From: Cloeon dipterum
Lineage: Eukaryota > Arthropoda > Insecta > Ephemeroptera > Baetidae
NCBI RefSeq assembly: GCF_949628265.1
Contig: NC_088790.1
Location: 29,702,545 to 29,766,544 of the forward strand
DNA length: 64,000 nt
Direction: 5' to 3'
Positions 33,551-47,518 of the stretch are shown here, piece after piece; the stretch's first letter is position 1, and each line of letters begins with the position of its first letter. Position numbers and translations under genes: made by a program. The notes beneath the pieces were generated by a model that had not been told where the DNA came from, did no database searches, and saw only the letters and a program-made list of their open reading frames with translations.

Positions 33551-35405
33551 GACAAACACAGACCCCTTTTGAAAATCTGCAATTTTTGAAAAAAATAAAA
33601 ATTATTTCATGACTCAAAAGCTCTATTTTTTATTTTTTTCTCTATTAAATTTGCATAATTTTTCTCACCCCATGGGCAATTAATTTCCTAGCATTTCGAG
33701 TTACTATAATAGGCCTGCAGAACCATAAAAAGACTATTATTTGTAACAACTACCATTTGACACCTCTGACAGGGGGCATCCGATCAGTAATAGCAGATTC
33801 CTCAGTGAGAGCAGCTCAAATACCTCACACGCTGTTTTTAAAACTCCTGCGTTATTTTGATATGAATGATGACAGCATGATGTGATGAATGGGCTCTCTC
33901 TCCTTTTAGTTAGCAACGGGGGTTGTCAAACATAATAACAACCCTATTGAGCACACTAACTTGCTCCACACTGCACGAACTTTTTCACGCGCGTTTCTAT
34001 TTCATGGAAAAATATATAGGGACAGGGGGTGTTGAAATCACAGAAAAATTATTATTTAATTTACCGCATACTATCGTAAGAGAGTGACTTTTGTTAATAT
34101 TTGTATTTTTGTGTGTCCATTTTAACTATTTTAATTTATTTTGGTCCTTTGTCTATGCGAGTCGATCTGAATAGAGAATAAATAATTAGATATAAAACTC
34201 TTTCAACAGTTGCAATGGGTTTTCCCGTCAATTTCCGGAAATTTCTCGAATTTGGTGATAAATTAAGTAATGAATAGCGCCTCTGCTCGACGGGCTGCGT
34301 TGCTGTTTTCTTTTTCGTGTGCGGAGGTCCGGCTGAGGCGTTAAATAAACACGCGCATTATTTTCTCTCACAGAGACCGGTTGAGAATCCGGGAGGTTTA
34401 AATAGCATTTCCGGGGTCACAGGAAGAAGAAAAGAGATCACAAAAGGATTTTTTTTTACTGGAAAAAAACATTCTCCTCTGTCGAGCTACCGAGGAAAGA
34501 AAAATAATAATAATTCGAAGTATAAGGGTTCAGCTAAAAAGGTTTTGAAATTACGCCCACTCACAATGAGCATAATTATACGACCCTATGATATGCGAAG
34601 GTCAAAGATCTTTACGCCCTAAAGTCTAAAGGTCATGCGAACAAATCTTCAAAAGTATGGTTGCTACAATGCAAACTTCAAAGAGGAAGCATTTAATTTA
34701 ATGATTAAAGCCTGGAAAATGCTTGTTGCCAATGCATAAACTCGTCCCTTAGGATTCAGTTAAAGTCTCAATTGACCTAAGAAGCACTCTAATTTTTTGA
34801 GAAAATTGGCTGGAAATGGAAAGGGCTGTCTCCTTACTTGAAATCCGATTTAATTTCAAAACCAAGAGTTACCCCAATAAGTGGCATACATCGTTGGACA
34901 GATCTCGACGAGACGAATCAGAATATGCAAAGAAAATATGTTCAAGCACTCTAAATTTTGGAGAAAATTGGCAAAATTTGAATTTTTACTGTAGGAAATT
35001 CCTTTTTTACTATTGGAAATTGTTGAACAAATTGTTTATCGGCATCCAACAATTCAAATAATTTTTATTTGTTGCCCAGTATCATTCCACTTTAAGTGTT
35101 TGAACATATTTTCTTGGCATATTTCGATTCCTCTTGTCAAGAATGTCAAGATCTGTCCAACGGTGTATAAAGTGGAATGATACAGGGCAACAGTTGATAA
35201 TTATCAGAATTGTTGGATGCCATACACAATTGATCGATAAAAAATTTGTTCAACAATTTGCAATAATAAAAAAGGACCTTCCTATACAGTAAAAATTCCA
35301 ATTTTTCGTATTTTCTCCAAAATTTACATTGCCCGAACGTATTTTCTCGGCATATTTCGATTCCTCTCGCCGAGATCTGTCCAACGGTGAAAGCCACTTA
35401 TTAGA

Positions 35406-35790
35406 TAAGCAGAAGATGCTGTCCGTGCCGGCCCAACCTGCGTACAACAATCTGCAATTTTTCAAGAAGAGTCTGTGTGCGTGGCATCACAGATTACGGC
35501 GCATTCCCCGAGGGCCGCGTGCACCGCGACGACGACCCGCTGCATCCGCGGCTGCAACAGCCACCATAGCTTGGCCAAAATGCGTTTTTTTATCGAGTCG
35601 TTGCGGAGTGGAACGCTGCACCACCCGCCATGAAGGACTGTGCGGCGGCACAGTATCCAGCAGTGTGCAAGGCGTATGTGAGTGCGATTTTTTAAAGTGT
35701 CACTCGCTTCTAGCAATAATAATAATCTTTATTAGACTATCGGCATGCACATACCGGCTTTGCCCTCCTGGGTAAAGATTTAACAAGATA
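35406..35790 (+). mobile_element. LINE-like 3' fragment (unit 2), frame broken
   Basis: It is homologous to 9693-10060. A short indel around the CAGCCACCATAGC segment shifts the frame before the EWNAAPP motif, so the unit 1 frame is not open here. (AAT)n and CTTTATTAG follow. Confidence 0.35.
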
Positions 35791-36075
35791 TTTGCCAGGT
35801 ATGCAGCCTTTTCTCATAGGTTTTTGACGACTTTTTAATAACATCAGCTGCAAAACCAGCACTGCACCCCCATTCCAGCTTCGTAACCAAGAAATATTTA
35901 ATAACAGCGTGTTTTTAAATTCTGAAACGGGGTGCACTGAACCCCATTTCATAAAAATATAAAGAAAAAATAAAAAGTTATATTCTCGCGCATTGAAATC
36001 TCCTATATACTGTACTTGTTGAATTTGTGCCGCATAAATATATAGGTTAGATTTTTTGATAACAGCAGAATGTGA

Positions 36076-37090
36076 ATGTCCACGCTTGCTTCAAGGGACC
36101 ATGCTAGGAGCAAGAACTGCGTGAAGAAATTCTGCCAACCGAAGAAGAACATCTGTGCATTGAAAATTAACAAAAGAACCTTTTGGAGAAAGGTTTTCTT
36201 GGACTTGGATAGGGTGTCACTAAAGGAGTCAAGAGATGCAGCAGCGAGTCAAAGAAGTAAACACTCCCATTCAAATAAAATAATGACGCTGTGCAGACAG
36301 TGCGAGTGTCCGACCGACGTCGGACGGCTGTCCTCGCATCGCCGGTTGGACAGGTTCAGGCTGAGGAAATTGGCCATGATGGTCACGAGTCATGAACCTG
36401 ACAGGAAGAGACGAAAATTTGCCGGAGGTGGTCGCAAAAGACGATTAAATCTGCTATTTTTGCATCTGGCAGGCCAAGTATGATCTCTATTCACGAGTTT
36501 AAAATTTTTATTTTGATTTTACGCGTGTTATTTAGCTTTGGAGATGAGTCTGTTGCTTGGCGGCCGAAAAATTTAGATTTGGATGAAAACGCTAAGGTGC
36601 TCCAGGAGGATTCTTCAGGAAATTTGGTATTTTTAATTAAAATAATCACTGCTGTGATTTCTATTGTTTAAATTTTGCAGCTGGACATGTTGAGCAGTGT
36701 TGGGCGCAGTTGGAAGAGGTTGATCTGGCCAAATACACAAGAAAATCCCTAGGAAGAGAAATGACTTCAGTGGAGGGCGTTTTACTGCTGGATCACGTCA
36801 AAGTGATGCACAAAGAAGCCATCAAACGCGGAATTTACGGCTGCACGACATTCTTTCACACTGAGGATGAAAAAGAGCAGCACATGCAGCAGGATTTTCA
36901 AAAGAAACGTAACAAATTTATGCGAATTTGGAGAAAACGTCAATATTTTTCCCTCATTGATAACGTAGAGACTCCATGTGAGTTTCCAGCATCCGGAATT
37001 TCCGTTGGCGTGCCCGCGTTTTGGCTGCAAAAAGCACTTCAAATCCAAGTTGGAAATGATTCTCCACGTCAACTCGAGAGTCGAGGCTAA
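36076..37090 (+). pseudogene. Gene X, forward copy in unit 2 (frame-disturbed)
   Basis: Block c (to 37090) is open, without the stop seen in unit 1. Block a carries insertions around 36275-36350 that swap the frame (reading IMTLCRQCECPTDVG in place of NDAVSDRRRTAVL) before it recovers. It also lacks the 14 bp present in the inverted copies. Compensating shifts in a basic region suggest relaxed constraint. Confidence 0.45.
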
Positions 37091-37201
37091 AACTAAATCG
37101 AGAAGTGAACCAATGCAAGCATTGCGAGTAGATATCTAAACCAGCTGCGCCGCACCAGCCAGCCAGCCACTCAGCCGGTTCTATTTGAGCCGCCAGCCGC
37201 T

Positions 37202-37475
37202 GAAGCCTTGGATATAAAATCATAACATTTTTTCTTGTCGCCAATTTAATTAATTTTATCACAAACAACATTTATAGTGTTAAATTATTAATTGAAAGCT
37301 TAAATTACTTCAAAATTGTATTATGTACGCTTATTTTTATTAATTAATGGAATAAAATTATTTTGAGCTGAATTAAATCCTAGCTCGTATTGTCCGGAGG
37401 TTGGTTTTCAGTCGGGTATTAGTTTGGGAAGGAGTAATATAATCATTTTCTTACTACCTTCTTAAATTAATTTAA
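37202..37475. pseudogene. Gene-less relic C (unit 2)
   Basis: It is almost identical to 11474-11747, so the deletion predates the large duplication. Confidence 0.5.
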
Positions 37476-37896
37476 AGTGGAATGATACTGGGCAACAATT
37501 GAAAATTATTTAAATTGTTGGATGCCTTAAACAATTTGTTCAACAATTTGCAATAATAAAAAAAGACCTTCCTATAGAAAAAATTCAAAATTTGCCAATT
37601 TTCTCCAAAATTTAGATTGCTCGAACATATTTTCTTGGCATATTCCATTTCCTCTCGTCGAGATCTGTTCAACGGCGTATGCCACTTATTGGGGAAACTC
37701 TTGGTCTTGAAATTAAATCGGATTTCAAGTAAGGAGACAGCCATTACCATTTGAAAAGCACGCAGTATCTTTCCAGCAAATTTTCTCAAAAAATTAGAGT
37801 GGTTCTTAAATCAATTTAGGCTTTAACTGAATCTTAAGGGATGAGTTTGTGCATTGGCAACAAGCATTTTCCATTATTTTCCAGTATCATTCCTCT
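37476..37896 (-). mobile_element. Complete 421 bp TTAA-flanked MITE (unit 2)
   Basis: TTAA lies at 37472-37475 and 37897-37900. It is the same insertion as 11748-12168, shared by descent through the unit duplication. Confidence 0.75.
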
Positions 37897-39361
37897 TTAA
37901 AATGAACAATTAAAATAAAACCGCTGGTGAAACAAATTCGGTCGGAAAAATAATAAAAAGATAATCATCTCGATCGTTAAAATCTGCATTTCATTTGTGC
38001 AGCATAAATAACCTGGTACAATAAAAAATTACTCAATCTGAATAGAGAATAAATAATTATAATATATATAAAACACTTTAAACTATTTCAATAGTATTCC
38101 TCGTCAATTTCTGGAAAGTTTTGAATTTGGTTAAATATTAAATAAGTGCATGGCTCACACCTCTTGGGCGGTCGACCGGGCAACGGGTGTTTTCTTTACC
38201 GTGCGCTGAGGTCCGTTCATGCCGCTAAAATCACATGGACATAAATTTTTCTCACACCGGTCGATTATGAGCATTCGGGAGGTTTTAAAGACATTTCCGG
38301 GGGGAGAGTAGAGGAAGTAGAAAAATGACCGTTCTCAGTCGAGTTACAGAGGAAAGAATAATAATAACAATGCAAAGTAAAAGGGTTAAAAGCTAAAAGC
38401 CAACAGGAGCCGAGTTATTAACTTTTAAAGTTCAAAAAATCTAAAATTTTCGGAATTTTTTTCGCAACTGCCGAGGTTTTTAAAAATATGCCGCTTAGCC
38501 ATGTGGCATATTGTTGGACAAACAATTTATCTGGGATCATTTTGATACCATTTTTTTTGCTCTTTTCATCCCTGTCCTCTCGGAGCGGGAAGAGCGTGCA
38601 CTTCCGAGTCAGGTAAAGCGAGGATTCGATCCATTTAATAACGACACAAATCCTAACCCGATCGAGCGATCCGATGATGAGTTCGTGTGGAGCGAGTGTA
38701 GGAATTCTTTTGTCGGCTCAGAAAGTCGAAATCTAATTGTGTTTGCGACTGGAAAATCTTTTAGAAAAGGAACAGCCGCTAATAGCACGTGGCCGATCAA
38801 TTGATCTCTCGCGTGTGCCTAGCGCACCTGCCAGTCTGTATGGCAAGCCAGCCCTCCTGGCCACTGAGGGAATTAGAAAATAACAGCAGTAAGTAAATAC
38901 ATAAGAGAGATGAATGATCGTGAGAGGCAGCCGGGCAGCCAGCCGCGCCAACGAATAAAAGAGACAAAGCATTTATGGGAATTGGGCCGTCCGGATTATA
39001 GATAAATAATATGTTCTGCTGCTTGTGCCAAGATGCGATTATTTTTTTAATCAAAATAATTCAACCAATTGATAAACATTATTCTTTATTATTTAATTAT
39101 TTTCATTTTTGGTTGTTTATGCTCATAGGTTTAGATAAAACAACTCAATTTTTTATTTTGTTCCCTAAAACTATGCTTCAAAAATTTATCAAGTACGTTT
39201 CTTCATTTTTAGAATTCGAATTTAACTCTAAATTTATTTTCAATTGTATATATTTTCTAATTAGAGGGTTGAGTAAAACAAACAGTCTTAATTTCATGTT
39301 ATTTACAAATATATTATAAAAATATACATAAATCACAGCTGGTGTTTGTCGCAGTGCCTTG

Positions 39362-39610
39362 CTATTTCTTCTTCACACTTAAATTTTTGAAGCTGGCTGA
39401 CAAGTCTGCTTCATACCGCCGCTGCTGCTCATTGCTGGGGTCCTTTCTGGGGTCCTTTCTGGGGACCTCCTTGGGGTCCTCCCTGGAGTACCGGGGATCT
39501 TTCACTAAAGGGAAAAAGTTGGGTCTTTCAGCCCTCTCTCTCTTCGCCTGGTCCAACTGCTCCTTGGTTGGATTGGCCAGCAATTCTCCGATTGGGCGCG
39601 GCCGGATCAT
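39362..39610 (-). CDS. Small gene B, unit 2 copy: 82 aa
   Basis: It has the same core (IGELLANPTKEQL). It differs by an in-frame 12 bp deletion in the DPRYSRE/NPREDP region and several substitutions around residues 24-35 (AERPNFFPLVKD versus AQWPNYVPLVKD). The acceptor is at 39619/39618, the donor at 40133/40132, and the intron is 514 bp as in unit 1. The frame is kept despite length change, which supports coding constraint. Confidence 0.65.
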   Translation of the reverse strand: MIRPRPIGELLANPTKEQLDQAKRERAERPNFFPLVKDPRYSREDPKEVPRKDPRKDPSNEQQRRYEADLSASFKNLSVKKK

Positions 39611-40285
39611 ACTTGTCTCTGTGAACAGAAAAATAATAGATCTTTTAATTTAATTTGAATGTTTAAATTTTAATTAGGGAAATCGAATCGGAGGCCAATT
39701 AAAGCATTATTTTCAGGGATGCGAATCTCCAAGAGGCGTGAATGTTTCAATAAAAATTATACTCGCAAGGAATAGAGCGCCTTGCAGATTATGCAACCTG
39801 CTCTGCACCTTTGCGTCGCACTCGTCACCGCAGCACCAGCAGACACGCGACTCCCGAGCAATCTCTTGAGGTGTTTTTATCGAAGTCATTTGTGCAGTTT
39901 ATTTTTATTTAGTTATTGAGGAATTGTTTTGATAATTTCCAAGTTAGTGCACAAATGCCGCGAGCAAGACGCCGCGCGTGTGTTTAGCACAAGTTAATTA
40001 AACCCAATAAGCGATTTAATCGATTCTATGAATTTAGTGATGAATTATTTCTCTGCGGAACATATGCAAACGCGGCAAAGAACGGATATATACTGAATGG
40101 TCGAATACAATTTTAAAAAATGTAACACATACCTGATATATTAAAAGTGATGGAAAAATGAAAAGGTTGCTGAACGCCGAAAGCTTTGGATGAGTCGCAA
40201 ATAGGGCTGCTGAGCAGGAAGAGTGAGCTGCTTGGTCTTCTGGGCTCTTTCTGGGAAGTGCTTCGTTCAACTTCCTCTCCCTCCG

Positions 40286-40292
40286 ATTTATA
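40286..40292 (-). promoter_or_regulatory. TATA box of gene B (unit 2)
   Basis: The minus strand reads GCTATAAATCGGAGGGAGAG, identical to unit 1. Confidence 0.65.
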
Positions 40293-43107
40293 GCTGCCGC
40301 AAAGGCTCCGCCTCCTCCCCAAAGCCAACCCACCCCATCACCCCCACACCTTGGGTCTGCATTTTTGATAAATCATTGCAAGCATCGTTAAATACAATGT
40401 AAATACTTAAATAAATAAAATGATATTTCTATCGGTTTAGACCTGAGATAATGGGGTAATTCAGCATCAAAGGTAGCAAAAAATATGCTGATGCAATAAC
40501 TAATTTAATTATTTGTATTTTTCCAATCACCAAGTCAAAAGATTTTAAACTGATATTGAAGCCTTCGCAAAACTAAAACTATTCATATTTAAACATGAAA
40601 GTAGAAATTCCATCGGTATAATTTTTAGTATTGACTTAATTGCTCTTATTATTAATAAAATTTGTTCTACAAATACAGAACTCAGCAAGACTCAGCCCGC
40701 GTTTGGGTGCGCTCACGCTGGCCGCTGGGCAGCTCTCGTTTACCGGCTTGGCGGCGAGTCTCTTGCCTCCTGCCGCTGCCTCGGGGAAGAAATCATCGCG
40801 TTATAGCCAAGCTACTCGCTCCCAGCGTTTTTCTCTTGCCTACCAAAAGCTTGTCGGGTTGACTTAAATTTATGATTAATTTCTCAATATTTCTCGCGTT
40901 TTTATATATTTCATACAAATACATACATGTTTAGCTTATATGTATTATAATTGTATTTTTCAGAGCCAATTTACAGATAAATTTAGTTTGACGATGAATT
41001 GAAAAGTAGAGGCAGTTTTTAGTTAAATCGAGCTGTTTCATTAAAAATTAGTGGTTAATTTTGACGCGATTTTCGCAGACATTGAAAATTTTCAGTGATT
41101 TGAATTGATAAATTTTATTGTAGTAATTTTTAGCCCATTCTAAAAATATTAATTGATTGGTTTCCATCAAATTAGATCCTATTTGAACTTTCCAAAAATG
41201 AGAAACTGCCCGGAAATTGAGAAATTCCAGATATCCAAATATATATGTAAAGAAAAATTTTAGAATCAAAGTCGGACTTTTGATTGCGTTGATATATCAT
41301 CATGAAAATTTGCCTACCCAGCCTAGTTTTTCCTCCTAAACAACTTTTCCCACCCTGAAAAGGTTGTAGGTCAAAAGCCACTAACACATTTTGCAACCTT
41401 TTCCGAGAAATAAATTTTTCAGAGTGATAGAGCCCCCTTAATTTCTTTAGGGACACAATTATTGTACCCATGAAATTCCGTGCAAATGAAACGCTTTTCA
41501 GACTGGCAGTTTCGTGGCAATCAAAGTTTATTGAAGTTTCGAAGCCGTCAATTCTCCCGAGCACGCGACCTTTAATTAAAAAATGTGCCCGTCGTTTAAA
41601 AACAATTGATTTTTCCGTGTCCTGTGTGTTTATTTCAACGCACTGTATAGCGATCGGAATTGAACCACCCTCAAGTTCTTACCCTGACATGTCCCTGAGG
41701 GTCAGATTGTGAAAAAATGCCCAAAATTGTCAAGTTTGGTTTCGTTTCACTGGGTTTTGACTCATCAACAGTTCAAATTTTGTCATGAATATATTTCATG
41801 GCATAAAAATTATGTTTTGGAAAATTTTGCATGCGCCAAACTTAACTATTTGGACTGTTTTAAGTGTGGTTTTATTCTATTTATCGAAAATACATCTACC
41901 GCAAAATTACTGATAGTAAACTAAGTTAACATTTCATGAGTTAAACTTAATTGCTGATATTTTTTAAATATAAATTTTTTACAAATCGACAACGGGGAAA
42001 AATCGGCTACACTTGACCGCCACAATTTTCTTTTAAAATGAGAAACGTTAAAAATCATCTAGGTATGTTATTTAATGGAATGCAACCCCTTGCGGCCAAA
42101 ATCCTGTTTTTGTTTACTGTATGTCCATACCGCGCGGTTCCTCTTTTCTATTTTTCTTTCACGCGTGAATCTCCCTTGGGAGAGATTCTCTCTGAGAAGC
42201 GGCATAACCCACAGAGAAAGAGGTTTGCGTGAACCGGAAAAATGCAGTAGATGTTTGACATATTTTTGTCTCGTGCGTGGGGTCTTATGCCGAGAGCATT
42301 CGCCGAAGCTTCAATCAATGTTTTTAGCTTTAATCCTGACCGCCTGCAACGAACTCGGGCCGGAAATGGTTATAACGTGAGGAAAAGGGTGCATAATCCT
42401 CCAAGTAGGACCTTTCAGCTTTACATCTTGATTATTGAGAGTGATTTTCAGACACTACGCTCGTAACAATTTAAATGAGGTGCAACTATAATAGAATGTT
42501 GGCATTTTTATTTTATTAATACAGAAAAGAAGTAAACTAAAATTTTACGCGCGACATGCTTATTTAATTTAAAAATGGAATCTTTTAAATACCTTTTCAA
42601 GGACAAAATATACAAATTTCACCAACTTTAACTGTCTAAATACTCATCTTGCACGGTTTAATCTCAAAATTCCACTCCACAACCCTTCGTTTTTTCCATT
42701 AGACAAAAACACACTCACAGGAATAATTAGTTCAGATATTTTTTTAAGAAGCAAAATAACTGTAAAAGGGTAATTATTAAAAGGTTTTGTAAAATTCAAT
42801 ACGCAACAATTTATAATAATTCCGTTAGTAATTTTATTGAAACAAAAATGTGCTTCCTGACAATATGAGAATACAAACAAACGAGACTTTCGCTTGTAAA
42901 TTTTCTGACAATCATTGTGTTCATGCAATTTTAAGCAGTTTGAACCATACTTAAAACCGTCTAAAACTGCCAAAACCATCTTAAATCGTCTAAAATCGTC
43001 TATAACCGACTATTCTGAATATTTCACGGTTAAAAATTGTTGAAATGATATTATTTAATTAAATAAGAAACATTAATTAACATTTTTCTCATCACGAGAA
43101 ATTAAAA

Positions 43108-43660
43108 AAATCTACTCACCGCTGGACTCGTTTCTATCTGCCCTGACCAGCTGAAAGGTTCAGGGGTGTATTCCTTCCACCCTTAAGTTGGTATGTTTCA
43201 ACCCCTTTGAAAAAAGAAAAAAGTGTAGCATCTTTTGGGGTGGAGGGAAAGCACCCACTCATCTCGTCAGGGCAAGTCGACACGAGTCCAACGGTGGGTA
43301 GTTTTTGCAATTCTGATAATTAGAACCAAAGATTTGGCAGAAGTTTAAATATTTGCAAAAAAATCTGTCGAATTGAGAAAACTGCTCACCGTTCGACTTG
43401 TCTTAACCTCTAGAGAGCCAATGGAATTCGGGGTAGATTTTTTCAATTTAAGAGCTTTTTGAACAGTGAATAAATTTGTTGAAAGTGCAAAACGACGCGA
43501 TTTTTCTCGTTACTTTAATAAACGGGGTTGAGGGTTGATCACCCTCAAAACATTTTGGCTGTCTAGGGAAGGTCAAGACGAGTTGAACGGTATGCAGTTT
43601 TTGCAATTCTAAAAATTAGAACCCGAGATTTGAGGTTGTAACAGTAACGATACATTTGAA
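43108..43660. repeat. R3 interspersed repeat cluster (unit 2, internal)
   Basis: This is the near-identical counterpart of 17385-17935. Confidence 0.5.
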
Positions 43661-45077
43661 AATTTGCTCTGCATGCGGCGCAATTTAATTTAGAAAGTTA
43701 AAGGTAAAAACAATTTGACACGACGCCACGTGTCTTTTGCAAGAAAATAAAATTAGAAATAAATAACAAAATCATCTAAAACTATCCAAATTTAAAAAAT
43801 CGACTAAAATATTCTAAATTTATCTGAAAACCCGCTGAAATATAGTCAACTATTTTCCCGAAAATAATCTTCTAAAATTCACAGCCCTACTGAACATTTT
43901 CATCGGAAGGTTTTTTGGCATCTCTTCCTGTGCAATTGAAGCAAAAGGCCCAGCACTTCAATCCGAGGTAGCAACCGGCTCATGTGCATTTCAAGACTGC
44001 ATAATTCAAAAGTTGCAACTTCTGTCAACTTGGGTGTAACTGCATGGATGGCAAAAACTCGCATTTGTCCGGAAAAACAAAACTTGATAACATAAAAGTG
44101 GTCTTTTTGCCAGTTTTTCTAAAATTTTGCGGTATTGAAGATAAAAAATTCTTATGATGCTGGATGACCAAAAATAAGGATATTTAGAACCAGTACGTTT
44201 CACCAAAAGGTCGAGAATCTTAACACTCAGCGGAGATTGTAAATTTCCAAAATTTCTGACTTTTTTGACGCGATATATGTTTGGGGTTTAACAGGAAAAT
44301 GCAGAATAACCAAAACATTAGTGGAATTTCCTAGGTGATTTTTTGCAATTTGCAAAGTTGGTGAACACTGGTAATCTGAAAGTTGCTTTAAAATAATAGC
44401 CGCCAAAGACTTTTTTTATTTCCGCTTTTAAGTAATTTTTTTTATTTTTCCTTTTTTTCATTGAAAAATTGCCATAAATAGAGTTTAAATTTTAGGACTA
44501 AAAAGCAATAGTAAAATTTTGAGGTAAAATGATTTGAATTAGGTGAAAACGAGTTTTAAATCAATACGTTGCGAACAGGATTCGCCAATTTTTCAATGCG
44601 CACGGAACCAGTTGGAAAAAAGCAAGCGTTTTGAGTTTTATCGCATTATTCCCAATTTATGAACCCCAAAAGAGGCATATTTCAAGTCATAAATAGCCTG
44701 AAATTTTGCAAATTACGATAATCGAAGAGTTAAAATATTCGGTCTTTTATAGAAACGCATAAAACTTGCAAAAACCAACCATAAAAACAGTTTTTTGCAA
44801 ATCCTAAGGGGTTTTTTCCAGAAAAGTGCTGTTTTGAGATCTCTGGTTGCGAGTTACATAAACTAACACGAATAACAGAGCACATAATCGAAGTAATTTG
44901 TGTGTAAAACACATCCATGAAACAGAAAGGCGCGAAAATTTTTAATTTAGGGCAAGTGAAATTGAAAAAATGATTTAAGCTGGCTGAGCTGATAAAAAAA
45001 AATGTCAGTGGCTGGCTGGTGTGGCGCAGCTAGTTTAGATATCTACTCGCAATGCTTGCATTGGTTAACTTCTCGGT

Positions 45078-46095
45078 TTAGTTTGTGCCTCGACTCTCGA
45101 GTTGACGTGGAGAATCATTTCCAACTTGGATTTGAAGTGATTTTTGCAGCCAAAACGCGGGCACGCCAACGGAAATTCCGGATGCAGGAAACTCACATGA
45201 AGCCTCTACGTTATCAATGAGGGAAAAATATTGATGTTTTCTCCAAATTCGCATTAATTTGTTACGTTTCTTTTGAAAATCCTGCTGCATGTGCTGCTCT
45301 TTTTCCTCCTCACTGTGAAAGAATGTCGTGCAGCCAAAAATTCCGCATTTGATGGCTTCTTTGTGCATCACTTTGACGTGATCCAGCAGTAAAACGCACT
45401 CCACTGATGTAATTTCTCTTCCTAGGGATTTTCTTGTGTATTTGGCCAGATCAACCTCTTCCAACTGCGCCCAACACTGCTCAACATGCCCACCTGCAAA
45501 ATTTAAACAATAGAAATCACAGTAGTGATTATTTTAATTAAAAATACCAAATTTCCTGAAGAATCCTCCTGGAGCACCTTAGCGTTTTCATCCAAATCTA
45601 AATTTTTCGGCCGCCAAGCAACAGACTCATCTCCAAACCTGTAAAACACGCGTAAAATCAAAATCAAAATTTTAAACTCGCGAATAGATATCATACTTGG
45701 CCTGCCAGATGCAAAAATAGCAGATTTAATCGTCTTTTGCGACCACCTCCGGCAAATTTTCGTCTCTTCCTGTCAGGTTCATGACTCATGACCTTCATGG
45801 CCAATTTCCTCAGCCTGACCCTGTCCACCTGCGATGCGAGGACAGCCGTCCGACGTCGGTCGGACACAGCGTCATTATTTGAATGGGAGTGTTTACTTCT
45901 CTGACTCGCTGCTGCATCTCTTGACTCCTTTAGTGACACCCTATCCAAGTTCAAGAAAATCTTTCTCCAAAAGGTTCTTTCGTTAATTTTCAATGCACAG
46001 ATGTTCTTCTTGGGTTGGCAGAAGTAAACAAACAAAATTTCTTCACGCAGTTCTGGCTCATAGCATGGTCCTGTGAAGCAAGCGTGGCCATTCAC
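45078..46095 (-). CDS. Gene X, inverted copy in unit 2
   Basis: It is essentially identical to 19353-20370. Block a is 46095-45697, block b 45638-45548 and block c 45493-45078. It has the same open blocks and the same splice-phase problem. It is inverted relative to the forward copy at 36076-37090. Confidence 0.4.
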
Positions 46096-46596
46096 ATTCA
46101 GCTGTTATCAATATCAACAAATCCGCCCACATTCGCGGTGGAGAGGGCGACGAGGAGAAGGAAACTCGAAGCTGGATTAACTGAATTGCTTAGCTTTTTT
46201 AAATTTTTATTACTTTAAAATTAAAACTAATACTTAGTTATTATGTTAATGATGTCAGATAGTCTTAGATTTATGCTTTAATACGTAAAAATTTGTGTTG
46301 TATTATTGACTCCTTGTCTTTACATTCCCGTGTTTCTAAAAGCAACCAATCAGCGTTCAGCACTTGTTGATTGCTGTGATCTGATTGGCTTACTCGAGAT
46401 TTTTATTAAGCATTTTTTATTCGTCAGCGCCGGGGAAATGTTGTACACACGAATGTACAAATGTCAATAATGCTCAACTGGCCAAAATAGTTTTATTTAT
46501 ACGACTTTGATTCTACTGAAGGTACTTATCTGGCTAAATTGGGTTTTTTACCATCTCTCTGTCTGAAAATTGGTCTTTCAGGCTATCTGCATAGAA

Positions 46597-46755
46597 GATG
46601 TTGCGTGGTGAACTCGAACGTGATCGCTGATCGCTCGCATCCAGGGTCCAGGGTCCAGGACTGCTGCATTGATTGTGAGTCATGTTGCTCATTGAACAAC
46701 TGGACTTGGGCCTCCTTCCGGGATCCGGGACTCAATAATGTATGATTGTGTCATG
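46597..46755 (+). pseudogene. Exon-like sequence E1 (unit 2)
   Basis: This is the copy of 20872-21030 with the same early stop. Confidence 0.4.
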
Positions 46756-46965
46756 TAAGCACTTTTCAATGTTTTCAACTACATATTTTCCAAATTTTCT
46801 GCATTGAAAACAGTACATACATAGATCTCATAATTGTTAGGCAGTTTAAATATGTACATAATATAAAAATTGGAAATGAATGATTTAAATTTTTTTTATT
46901 TTTAATTTGGCTCAATTAATCTAAAAGTAGTAAGGAATATAACGAATGTTGTATTAATTTTGTAG

Positions 46966-47194
46966 CACTGACGATTCAAAATGGCAAGGAAAAGGCGCTG
47001 CGACAACTGTGCCTGCTGCTGCCGCTGGTTGAACGGCATGTCCTGCAAGCCTTGTTCGACTTCCTGGGACAGGAGGCGGACAGAAGGGAATACAACAAGA
47101 TGACAATCAACAATGTAGCCCCGAATTTGTTCCCTCCAACGTGGCTGCAGAAATTGCCGCTACCGGCGACCAAGAAGGTCACCGTAACCAACAG
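46966..47194 (+). pseudogene. Orphan RhoGAP-domain exon (unit 2)
   Basis: This is the exact counterpart of 21241-21469 with the same splice borders and open frame (LRQLCLLLPLVE ... NKMTINNVAPNL). No difference was seen between the two copies. Confidence 0.65.
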
Positions 47195-47401
47195 GTGAGG
47201 CCCTATTTGAAGGGTAAATAATAACAATAGATTGATTGTGCTTCAAAAAATTAATTAAATAATAATTAATCCTTTATTTAAAATTTACTAGATTTTTAGA
47301 GATCTCTATTCTTTTTGCTTTTTTCACTAAAAAATGACCCATTTTCATAAACTCGCATCCTGTTTAGTGAATAGTGTGTAAAATGCCTATCTGCCCAGAA
47401 G

Positions 47402-47518
47402 ATGTTGCGTGGTGAACTCGAACGAGATCGCCCATCGCGTCCGGGACTGCTGCATCTTGATTGTGAGTCAAGTTGCTCGTTGGACAGCCTCCTGCTTCCC
47501 GGATCCGAGACTCAATAA
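47402..47518 (+). other. Exon-like sequence E2 (unit 2)
   Basis: This is the copy of 21677-21793, with the 38-codon frame intact. Confidence 0.3.
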
